Shown here: positions 54,876 through 63,052 of the stretch, piece by piece
How the letters are laid out: each line of letters opens with the position of its first letter
How positions within the stretch are numbered: position 1 is the stretch's first letter
From: Chitinophagaceae bacterium
Lineage (GTDB): Bacteria > Bacteroidota > Bacteroidia > Chitinophagales > Chitinophagaceae
Direction of reading: 5' to 3'
Length of the DNA: 64,000 nt
NCBI GenBank assembly: GCA_947454235.1
Contig: CANGIY010000003.1
Location: forward strand, 186,001-250,000
Notes under the pieces: model-generated
Seen by the model: the letters and a program-made list of their open reading frames with translations, nothing else
What the model was told of the DNA's origin: nothing
The model's database searches: none
Position numbers and translations under genes: made by a program

Positions 54876-56315
54876 CTACAATTTTAACTCCTTTCCTGAG
54901 TAATAGTCTATTACTTTCAGCTTGAAAATTAAGTCATATTTTGCAATAATCAAATTTGACGAAGCAGAAAACATCGAGTTTTGTGTCACTAATAAATCTA
55001 CAGTGGTGGTTAGCCCTAAATCATATCTTTTTTTGGCAAACTCAAGTGCTCTTTTTGCAGCTTCCTCTGCACGTTTTGCAGCATTGTATTTTTGCACGGC
55101 ACTCAAAGCATTATTGTATGCTTTGTAAACATTTTGGCGCAGGGTAAGTTCGGTATTCTGTTTAGCAAGTTCCTGCGATTGGAGCGAAACCCTTGCTTGT
55201 TTAATCTGATAATTTGTTTGCCATGAGTTGAAAATAGGAATGTTCAGATTCAAATACAGTGAATGACGCAGGTTATTATTAAACTGATCGTTGAACTTCA
55301 TTTGAGATGCTACCGGTATGCTAATTGGGCTGTAGTAAAACTCATTAATATGATTGAGGCTATCTCTTACTCCGTTTATCTGATAATACTGCGCATCTGT
55401 TCTATAAGTATATGTCTGGTAATTTCCTGAATAGTTAGTACCAAACTGATAACCTAAAGATAACTGAGGACTTAGACCGCCTTTTGCAGCCGTCAATCCT
55501 TTTTGGGCCGAAAGCACCCTATAGTTAGCTCCTTTCACCGACCCAAAGTTCTGAAGTGCGTGGTTGAATATATCCTCTGCGTTGATACCTGAAATAGTAT
55601 TAACAGCATCACCGGGTTCAATACCTGGCGATTCAATATCAAATGGCTGACTGAAATCGATATTCAAAAGTGATTTCAAATCAAGAAGGGCAGCATTATA
55701 ATTAGCTATTGCAGAAATATAGTTCGAACTATCGCTTGCTACCTGCGATTGCAATTGTGCAACATTGAGCTCTGGCAATCTGCCGGCATCGGCAAATGCC
55801 TGTGTCTGAATCAACTGAACATTAGAAAGCGAAATCTGATTCTTGGCAATCTTTACTTGTTCGCGCGCCAACAATGCTGCCAAATATGCGTTTGCAACGT
55901 TTACCGATACATCGCTTTTCAATTGGTCTAAGTCTGCCATTGAAGCCTTTAATGCGTAACGGTTCTTTTGTATGTTATTTCTTACTTGTAAACCGCTGAA
56001 CAAAAGTGCATTTGCACTACCCGACATGCTTACGTAATCATAATTACCTTCAACAAATTGGTTAGTGGCTGGGTTAATCGAGCGACCAAAACTTTTACCA
56101 TAATTACCCGAAACATTTACACTCGGAATTTGTGAGTATTCGCTTTGCCTCAACGTGAGTTTTGCTGCGGTAGCATTCAACGAATCTTGCTTGATAGAAA
56201 TGTTATGGCTGAGGGCATACTGTATGCAATCCTGCAAACCCCAATCGCTCTTTTGTTGAGCCTGGGTTGTAGTCCCAACAATTAGTGCCGTAAATAAACC
56301 GATGAATAACCGCAT
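54876..56315 (-). CDS. TolC-family outer membrane efflux protein
   Basis: The 479-residue protein has a signal peptide (MRLFIGLFTALIVGTTTQA) and begins WGLQDCIQYALSHNISIKQD. The two-fold OEP repeats of long helices and short strands follow (VANAYLAALLAREQVKIAKN; then RQNVYKAYNNALSAVQKYNA and RYDLGLTTTVDLLVTQNSMF). It would form a trimeric outer-membrane channel for a tripartite efflux or export pump. No inner-membrane pump or adaptor gene is adjacent; instead the next gene is an inositol-monophosphatase-family gene. Confidence 0.92.
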   Translation of the reverse strand: MRLFIGLFTALIVGTTTQAQQKSDWGLQDCIQYALSHNISIKQDSLNATAAKLTLRQSEYSQIPSVNVSGNYGKSFGRSINPATNQFVEGNYDYVSMSGSANALLFSGLQVRNNIQKNRYALKASMADLDQLKSDVSVNVANAYLAALLAREQVKIAKNQISLSNVQLIQTQAFADAGRLPELNVAQLQSQVASDSSNYISAIANYNAALLDLKSLLNIDFSQPFDIESPGIEPGDAVNTISGINAEDIFNHALQNFGSVKGANYRVLSAQKGLTAAKGGLSPQLSLGYQFGTNYSGNYQTYTYRTDAQYYQINGVRDSLNHINEFYYSPISIPVASQMKFNDQFNNNLRHSLYLNLNIPIFNSWQTNYQIKQARVSLQSQELAKQNTELTLRQNVYKAYNNALSAVQKYNAAKRAEEAAKRALEFAKKRYDLGLTTTVDLLVTQNSMFSASSNLIIAKYDLIFKLKVIDYYSGKELKL

Positions 56316-56375
56316 ATCACAAAATTAGGCTAAATCATTTTTCAATTTTCTTTTGATAAAATTAAATATTCTACA

Positions 56376-56411
56376 AATAAAAAACCGGCCTTGAATTTCA
56401 AAGCCGGTTTT
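56376..56411 (-). terminator. Intrinsic terminator after the FG-GAP/Ig protein
   Basis: AAAACCGGC (56381-56389) pairs with GCCGGTTTT (56403-56411). On the minus strand the stem continues into TTTTTTATTT, 19 bp after the stop of the gene at 56430. Confidence 0.8.
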
Positions 56412-56429
56412 GATGAATTATTAAGAAGT

Positions 56430-59400
56430 TTACTTCTGTACTTCAAATCGAATTTTATAGGCTGCATCACCCGAATTGATGGTGAGTACATACACACCCG
56501 ACGCCAATTGACTGCCCAAATTTAATTTAGTATCAAGTGCACCTGAGTTGAGTTCAACATTTTCGTTGTAAACAACTTGACCAAGTACATTGGTTACACT
56601 CAACTGAATATCCTCATTTCTCAATTTCGCAAATTCAGCATGCAAACTGAATGACCCATTGTTAGGATTTGGCATTAACTGAGCACGAATTGATGCATCT
56701 GCAATTTGTTGCGTAGACAAGTTATGACCAACCCACATTACCTGATAAGCGAAACATGTAATGCCATCGCAATAGTCAGGATTAGTGACACGACATTGAA
56801 TTGAGTCGCCATCGTTAATGGTTGCTGATTGGTACAAAGAATCCCAAACACCCCTTGGCAATGGCATACCATTTTTAAACCAAGTGTATATTGGACGGTT
56901 GTTACCAACATTTGCTACGTGGCAAGTGAATGAGCACCATGTAGCTGTATCTACAATCCATCCCGGATCAACAGTAATCCATGCACGTGGAACAGGCACA
57001 GGTAATACAGTAATTGTTTTCGGAGTACATGTAACAGAAGGAACTGTTAAGCATGGGAAACTGCTTTCAATAGCACATGCAATGTTATCACCATTAAAAG
57101 GAACATAAGAGAAGGTATCACTTGTTCCAACGACTGAACCATTTACAATCCACCTGTAAGTAGGATGCATGCCACCATTAGTAGGAACAGCACGGTAATG
57201 AACAGGATAACCTGTGCAAGCAGTGTCTGGACCTATTATAGTAACATCAGGAGTAAGATAATCACTCACTCTCAACATGAAAGAATCTGAAACTACTGTT
57301 CTTTGAGGGCACCTAACATTTGAAGTCATTGTAACTTTTACAATGTCGCTATCTGTTGGATAGTAACTCCATGTTGTTCCGTACCATACTGTAACGCCAT
57401 TTACTTGCCATACAAATGATGGTGAAGTACCACTATAAGTCATTTCAGGAACAATCATAGTTCTTACTCCAGTACAAACTGTATCAGAACCGGTAGAAGT
57501 CACCAAATGAACCGTAGGGATAACCAGCGGATGAACGATCATTGTTGTTTGAGTGCTTGCTGTTGTTACAGACGTACACCTGTAATTACTTGTCATCACC
57601 ACTTTCACTATATCGCCGTTTGCAGGGAAATAGTGGAAAGTTTGACCTGTACCTGTCCTAAGTCCATTTACAGTCCATACATAAGTTGGAGCACTACCAC
57701 CGTTTACCGGGTTAGCTGTGTATAACACCTCGAGACTGTCGCAAACATCATTTGAACCAGTGCTCAATGTCATTGTAACACTTGGAGTAAGAATTGGAGC
57801 CACATACACAGGGAAAATAACGGAGCACCTGTTAGTAGTGGTATCTAAATATTTGATTGTATCAATACCCGGAGCAACTGCTCTTGCTGCACCCGTAGCA
57901 CTGTCTATTTTCAATGAAAACGTATCGCTTGAAACAAAATATCCGCCTGTAGACGATTCGTAATAAGTTGTTCTTACACCGTTACAAATTGTATCAGAAC
58001 CAACTATTGCTGCAGGAGTTGGTTTCACTGTAATAGTTGAAGTCTTAGCACAACCTGTTGCATATAGCGTATATGTTACAGTTTCAGTACCTGTGGCAAT
58101 TGCAGTAAATACACCAGTAGAAATATTTATTCTGCCACGAGTAGAATCACCTACAGTCCAGAAACCACCTGAAGTAGCGTTGGTCAATGTTTCAGAACTA
58201 CGCGGACAAATTGGAGCGTTGCCTGAAATATTTGCAGGAAGTGGATTTACTGTAATAGTTCTTGAAACAGAACAGCCGGTTAACGAAAACGTATAAATTA
58301 TATTAGTAGTACCAGCAGAAACACCTGTTACAGCACCCACACCACTCACAGTACCAACTGAAGTAGTTGAACTAGACCAAGTACCCGTTGAAGCTGACGA
58401 ATTTGCTAAAGTAATACGCGAACCTACGCACACTGCAGCAGGACCTGTAATAGCTGATGGTAATGAGTCAACTGAGAATGAACGTGTTGTAGTACAACCG
58501 GTACCCGTTACAGTATAAGTAATTGTAGTAGTACCGTAAGAAATACCATGTAACAAACCTGCAGCAGAACCAGTTGAAGTGACTGTAGCTACCGAAGGAG
58601 TACTCGATGTCCACGTACCCGGTGCAGTCGCATCAGAAATAGTAATGTTATTTCCGGCACAAACACTTGGCGCACCTGTAATGTCAGCAGGATTGTCGTT
58701 TACAGTGAACCTAATAAAAGTAGTACATGACCCAACTGTATAATAGATGGTGTCTGCACCTATTGCATCGCCTGTTACATCTCCACTTGTAGGGTCAATT
58801 GTAGATATTGACGGGTTACTCGCCGACCATGTTCCACCTAATGTTGCATCAGATAAAGTAGTAGTACCATGCAAACAAACAGAAACGCTACCAGAAATAC
58901 CAACTGGTGATGTAATTATTGTAACACTGTGTGTTGCATAACAGCCACCCGGTGCTGTATAAGTAATAGTAGCAGAACCGGCCGAAGCACCTGTAACCAC
59001 TCCGCTTGAAGGGTGAACAGTTGCAATTGCAGTATTACTACTTGTCCATGTACCGCCGTAAGACGATACTGAAAGTGCTGTACCTACTCCTGTACACATT
59101 GTTGTAGGTCCAGAAATAGTACCAGCAGCAGCAGTAACATTTACGTTCCTATACGAAATACGTGAACCGCATGCGTTCGAGATTGTATAATAGATTTGAG
59201 CAGTACCAATGCTTGTACCTGTAACATCACCGGTTGAAGAGATCGATGCATAGGCAGATGTTGCAGAAGTCACTCCCCAAGAACCACCAGTTACAGTTTC
59301 AGACAATGTAATTGTGTTTGAAACGCAAACCGCCGACGGACCTGAAATCACTCCGGAAGATGATGGACCAGCCAAAATTGATACAGGGTGAGTGAGAACA

Positions 59401-61178
59401 ATTGTATCCAACCCACAAATTCTTGTGTAAACAACTGTATCGTCTCCTGTCGCCAAAGCAACCAATACGCCAGTTGATGGGTCAATTGCTGCAATAGTTC
59501 CGTCTGTCACTGTCCATTCACCACCCGTAAAAGAATTGACATATGTAGTTGTAGTTGAACCGGTAGTACAGAGCGTATAAGCACCTGAAATGGTATCAGA
59601 CTTAACGCTTGGCTTATTTTTGTACACTGAAATTTCACTTGATCCGCTTCCATGATTAGCAAGCACTAAATCATTTACATCGTCACCGTCCAAGTCAGCG
59701 AGCTGTAATCCGATTGGACCGTTACCTGATGTAAGAGTTGCGTGTAGGCCAAAGTTCAATGTCGAAGAAGTAGACAGGTTTTTGAAAACCGCAACATTTG
59801 AACTGTAGTTATTACTAATAACAACATCAGGAAATCTGTCGCCATTCAAATCAGCAATTGAAATGCCGGAAGCAAGGTCGTTTGAAGTAGAAAAAGTTGA
59901 GCTACCAGCGAATGACACAGTACCAGAAGATGAGGTGTTTTTGAAAACAACCAAACTACCAGCATTTGAACTAAGGTTACTGGCAGCCAGAAGCAAATCT
60001 GGTTTACCGTCTTTATTTAAATCTCCTGTTTGAATTTCAAAAGGAGAAAGGCTAGAAGGCATTGACAAACTTGTAGCAGCAGCAAACGAAGGTGAGCCTG
60101 CACTACTCGTAGTATTTCTTAAAATACTGATTGAGCTACCACCAAAATCAGAAGTAACCATATCGGGCTTACCATCGCCATCTAAGTCAGCACAGGCTAA
60201 ACTCCAAGGTTGACTTCCAACATGATAACTTGTATAACTGCCAAAAGCAGTGCCCGTGAATGCAGCAGTAGCCCTTGGAGTTGGAGGTGCAGTCATTTGA
60301 TTTAATGATACAGCAACAGAGTCATCGCCTTGTTTAACAGTTGCAATATCTAGTTTGCCATCACCATCAAAGTCAGCTACAACAGTTTCATATAATTGAG
60401 GACCTGAGGTGTTAGTCGACATTCTAACTGTTCTTGGACTCGCAAATCTGATATTTCCCGGACCGGTAGAAGTATTCCTAAATAACTGAACGTAAACGCT
60501 GTTAGAAATTGTAACAATAAGGTCTAATTTACCGTCTCCATCCAAATCTGCCAGTTTTATGTTCCTCACGTCGCCAATTGTTCCCAAGCTATCGCCGGTT
60601 TGATATGCCAGACTTGCAGAAGAAATTGACCCTAAAGAAGAAGTGTTTCTAAAAAAAGAAACTGCCCTAAAGTTTTGGTTGCCAACAATTACATCCGGTT
60701 TTCCATCGTTATCTAAGTCCCCAACAGCAACCGAGTATGGCTGAGTGCTCGTAGTTCCCAAACAAGAAAAGTCAACTTTTGCTTGGAAATGAATTGAATC
60801 GGTTTTGAGACAACCTGTATCAAATTCCGGGCTATTCATCGCAGAACTCATGGCTGCTTTGTGAGAAACCGTATCTACCAAAGTAATTGGTCCGTAACAA
60901 GCACCGTTCGGTACGTTTACCACCAAAGACGTTGCACCACCGCTAACCACGCTAGCCCTAACACCACCGAAGTAAACTACGTTTTGGTTTGCCGTACTAT
61001 TAAAGTTTACACCCACAATTGTTACAGTACTTCCAGGCACACCAAAGTAATCGCTGAAAGACGATATTGCGGGAGTTTGAGCGATAGAGTTTTCGCTGTA
61101 CAAAACAAGACCGAGTGTGAGCATTTTAATGCTCATTCCCAATGCTTTTTTCCAACGAGGTATTGAAGTTAATTTCAT
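56430..61178 (-). CDS. Secreted T9SS protein with IPT/TIG, seven FG-GAP repeats and Ig-like repeats
   Basis: The 1582-residue protein starts with a signal peptide (LGMSIKMLTLGLVLYSENSI) and an IPT/TIG domain (SFSDYFGVPGSTVTIVGVNF). Seven FG-GAP repeats with calcium-type loops follow over residues ~150-530: DLDNDGKPDV, DLDGDGKLDL, DFDGDGKLDI, DLDGDGKPDM, DLNKDGKPDL, DLNGDRFPDV and DLDGDDVNDL. This is the number expected for an integrin-like seven-bladed propeller. About eight Big_2-type repeats related to those of the giant protein come next, then about three to four PKD-like modules and a T9SS sorting domain (LMPNPNNGSFSLHAEFA, ending IRFEVQK). It is probably a surface-exposed adhesive or binding protein. 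Confidence 0.92.
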   Translation of the reverse strand: MKLTSIPRWKKALGMSIKMLTLGLVLYSENSIAQTPAISSFSDYFGVPGSTVTIVGVNFNSTANQNVVYFGGVRASVVSGGATSLVVNVPNGACYGPITLVDTVSHKAAMSSAMNSPEFDTGCLKTDSIHFQAKVDFSCLGTTSTQPYSVAVGDLDNDGKPDVIVGNQNFRAVSFFRNTSSLGSISSASLAYQTGDSLGTIGDVRNIKLADLDGDGKLDLIVTISNSVYVQLFRNTSTGPGNIRFASPRTVRMSTNTSGPQLYETVVADFDGDGKLDIATVKQGDDSVAVSLNQMTAPPTPRATAAFTGTAFGSYTSYHVGSQPWSLACADLDGDGKPDMVTSDFGGSSISILRNTTSSAGSPSFAAATSLSMPSSLSPFEIQTGDLNKDGKPDLLLAASNLSSNAGSLVVFKNTSSSGTVSFAGSSTFSTSNDLASGISIADLNGDRFPDVVISNNYSSNVAVFKNLSTSSTLNFGLHATLTSGNGPIGLQLADLDGDDVNDLVLANHGSGSSEISVYKNKPSVKSDTISGAYTLCTTGSTTTTYVNSFTGGEWTVTDGTIAAIDPSTGVLVALATGDDTVVYTRICGLDTIVLTHPVSILAGPSSSGVISGPSAVCVSNTITLSETVTGGSWGVTSATSAYASISSTGDVTGTSIGTAQIYYTISNACGSRISYRNVNVTAAAGTISGPTTMCTGVGTALSVSSYGGTWTSSNTAIATVHPSSGVVTGASAGSATITYTAPGGCYATHSVTIITSPVGISGSVSVCLHGTTTLSDATLGGTWSASNPSISTIDPTSGDVTGDAIGADTIYYTVGSCTTFIRFTVNDNPADITGAPSVCAGNNITISDATAPGTWTSSTPSVATVTSTGSAAGLLHGISYGTTTITYTVTGTGCTTTRSFSVDSLPSAITGPAAVCVGSRITLANSSASTGTWSSSTTSVGTVSGVGAVTGVSAGTTNIIYTFSLTGCSVSRTITVNPLPANISGNAPICPRSSETLTNATSGGFWTVGDSTRGRINISTGVFTAIATGTETVTYTLYATGCAKTSTITVKPTPAAIVGSDTICNGVRTTYYESSTGGYFVSSDTFSLKIDSATGAARAVAPGIDTIKYLDTTTNRCSVIFPVYVAPILTPSVTMTLSTGSNDVCDSLEVLYTANPVNGGSAPTYVWTVNGLRTGTGQTFHYFPANGDIVKVVMTSNYRCTSVTTASTQTTMIVHPLVIPTVHLVTSTGSDTVCTGVRTMIVPEMTYSGTSPSFVWQVNGVTVWYGTTWSYYPTDSDIVKVTMTSNVRCPQRTVVSDSFMLRVSDYLTPDVTIIGPDTACTGYPVHYRAVPTNGGMHPTYRWIVNGSVVGTSDTFSYVPFNGDNIACAIESSFPCLTVPSVTCTPKTITVLPVPVPRAWITVDPGWIVDTATWCSFTCHVANVGNNRPIYTWFKNGMPLPRGVWDSLYQSATINDGDSIQCRVTNPDYCDGITCFAYQVMWVGHNLSTQQIADASIRAQLMPNPNNGSFSLHAEFAKLRNEDIQLSVTNVLGQVVYNENVELNSGALDTKLNLGSQLASGVYVLTINSGDAAYKIRFEVQK

Positions 61179-61287
61179 AAATCTTGTTTTTAACTACTTA
61201 AGGGGTTTATGAACTAAGGTTAAAGTTTTAGGTTCAACTTTTCACACGACAAAAGCACGCGGCTCCTGCCGAGAAAACAGTTCTCAC

Positions 61288-61295
61288 CAAATTTA
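61288..61295 (-). promoter_or_regulatory. -7 element for the FG-GAP/Ig protein gene
   Basis: TAAATTTG on the minus strand matches TAnnTTTG exactly, about 110 bp before the ATG at 61178. The -33 region is weak. The 391-bp gap 61179-61569 otherwise holds the divergent promoter at 61488. Confidence 0.4.
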
Positions 61296-61487
61296 GCGTT
61301 AAAAATACGATTTAATTTAACTTTCTGAATAGGCAGACAAAATTATTTTCCAATCAGGCTCGGCTTTTCGCACACTTTTTTAATGCGCTGTTGAAATTTG
61401 GCTGCGCCACGAAAAAAACTTCATGCTTTACAATTGCTTCAGCGCAATATTAGTGGTACAAATATTTAGTTTATTGCCGGCAAGTTT

Positions 61488-61495
61488 TATATTTG
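61488..61495 (+). promoter_or_regulatory. -7 element for the small cysteine-rich secreted protein
   Basis: TATATTTG matches TAnnTTTG exactly, with TTTA at 61465-61468 nineteen bp upstream as a near -33 element. The implied leader is about 70 nt. Confidence 0.5.
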
Positions 61496-61569
61496 CATTT
61501 CACACAGTACAAATGCTCTTTCGCATACTATGCGTTTAGAGTATTTTAGCTCAAATTTTATAAAACGTC

Positions 61570-62031
61570 ATGAATAAAATCAGGCATTTTGCTTTTGTTG
61601 CTCTATTGCTCGCAAGTAGTTTCGCAAGCTTTGCAGGTGATAACAACTACTTCGTTCACACCAAGTTTTTCTATATCTGCTCCATCAAAAAAGCATGTGT
61701 TTATTGCGAATCATGCCCACGTGAAGTTTATGATGTAAAAATCCAAAACAGACTCGACAAAAAAATACACCACGTTTATTATCAGTACTATTCAACTCTG
61801 AATGAAAAAGTAGTTACACGCGAAGGCGAGATTCAAGGTGATGAAATCAACAAAAAAGCTACCGGCAAAGTTTCTATTTGCGTTGAAAATGGCGTTCATT
61901 GGACAATTAGCCGCGTTGTTTACGACGACGGTTCAAGCGAACAGTTTCAGGTAGAAGGTCCACTCAGAAAGTTCCACCAGGAAGCAGACGAGTGTGATTG
62001 TAATTTCAATCCGAAAGAAAAACGTTATTAA
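61570..62031 (+). CDS. Small secreted cysteine-rich protein of unknown function
   Basis: This 153-residue protein has a clear signal peptide (MNKIRHFAFVALLLASSFAS, cleavage near FAG) and seven cysteines in the mature part. They are clustered near the N-terminus (ICSIKKACVYCESCP), in the middle (ICVEN) and near the end (DECDCN). The middle has alternating strand-like segments (HHVYYQYYSTLNEKVVTREG). I do not recognise the family. The cysteine spacing could mean disulfide bonds or metal binding in the periplasm. It is monocistronic, with its own promoter and a very strong terminator. Confidence 0.8.
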   Translation: MNKIRHFAFVALLLASSFASFAGDNNYFVHTKFFYICSIKKACVYCESCPREVYDVKIQNRLDKKIHHVYYQYYSTLNEKVVTREGEIQGDEINKKATGKVSICVENGVHWTISRVVYDDGSSEQFQVEGPLRKFHQEADECDCNFNPKEKRY

Positions 62032-62052
62032 TCAGTTTTGATTTAAACATAA

Positions 62053-62092
62053 AAAGAAAGAGTCCCGGCAACATTGTCGGGACTCTTTCTTT
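62053..62092. terminator. Strong bidirectional terminator
   Basis: A 15-bp perfect stem pairs AAAGAAAGAGTCCCG (62053-62067) with CGGGACTCTTTCTTT (62078-62092). It separates the cysteine-rich protein gene from the convergent PAS gene and can serve both. Confidence 0.9.
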
Positions 62093-62113
62093 ATTATCAG
62101 TCTTGTTATTGTC

Positions 62114-62824
62114 TTATTTTCCGAATAACCTTCCGAAAAATCCTTTTTTCACTTCAGGTTCCGGAGTTGGTGGAGCTACCTGAGTTGTCGCAGTTACTTT
62201 TGCAGCTTTAGTATCTGGCGCGTATTGCATAATCAAGTCTTCAATAAACTCATCATACGTTTTTCCCATGTCTTCTAAAAATCCGATCAGGTACTTTTCG
62301 CTTTGCCCCATACCGGCAACCGCTTCAATTTGCAATAGCTTGTCATAAAGCACTTCAACCTTTCTTATCACTTCAGGTGCTACTGAACGACGCCTACTGT
62401 AATAATGGGCAATCTCACCCTTATCATTCCTTTTTATTTCAAAATCAGCCATTACCCAATAGTATCTGCCTGATTTCGCGAGATTTTTCACGATTGGGTG
62501 TATTACCTTCCCCGCCGTCAAATGATCCCACAATACCTTGAATAAAACCTTTGGCATATCTGGGTGGCGTACAATACTATGGGGCATACCCATCAATTCA
62601 TGTTCTTCGTATCCGCTTACATCAATAAAAACATCGTTAACATACTCAATTACACCGTAAGCATCTGTTTTGCTTACAATCATCAAACTCTTATCCCAGG
62701 ACACTTCTTTGTCTACTGGCATAGGATGAATGAAAGTTGAGAATTTTTGAATCGCATTGAGGTCATGTGTGAACTCATTCTTGTTTGCCGAATTGGTGGC
62801 AGGGCCCTTTGTGCTGGTGCTCAT
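62114..62824 (-). CDS. Stand-alone Aer-like PAS domain protein
   Basis: In this 236-residue protein the PAS fold covers residues ~45-150: SKTDAYGVIEYVNDVFIDVS, then YEEHELMGMPHSIVRHPDMP and SGRYYWVMADFEIKRNDKGE. The GxPHxIVRHPDMP stretch is characteristic of the redox-sensing Aer family of chemotaxis PAS domains, which bind FAD. No membrane helix, HAMP or methyl-accepting signalling domain follows; instead there is a helical region and a tail ending KKGFFGRLFGK. A soluble redox- or ligand-sensing adaptor is plausible, but the output partner is not visible. Confidence 0.82.
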   Translation of the reverse strand: MSTSTKGPATNSANKNEFTHDLNAIQKFSTFIHPMPVDKEVSWDKSLMIVSKTDAYGVIEYVNDVFIDVSGYEEHELMGMPHSIVRHPDMPKVLFKVLWDHLTAGKVIHPIVKNLAKSGRYYWVMADFEIKRNDKGEIAHYYSRRRSVAPEVIRKVEVLYDKLLQIEAVAGMGQSEKYLIGFLEDMGKTYDEFIEDLIMQYAPDTKAAKVTATTQVAPPTPEPEVKKGFFGRLFGK

Positions 62825-62951
62825 AATAGATATGTTGTTGGTTAAAAAATGCTTTGTTGAGATTCGATAAACAAAATAGAACTATCGTTCTACTTTCGTT
62901 CACATTTCAATAACAAAGTTAATCCAATTTTAGCATTCATCATATCTGTTT

Positions 62952-62971
62952 GACATGATGTTAGTCATGTT
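62952..62971. repeat. Short inverted repeat upstream of the PAS gene
   Basis: ACATGA (62953-62958) and TCATGT (62965-62970) flank a 6-bp centre in the 228-bp gap between the MATE and PAS genes. It could be an operator for the PAS gene or a weak hairpin; nothing else is seen in the gap. Confidence 0.3.
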
Positions 62972-63052
62972 CCGCAGCAAATCCACATGACAATAATCAA
63001 CTGGTGGATAAAGTATAAAAAAACAGGGAGCTATTTTTAAAATATACAAACA

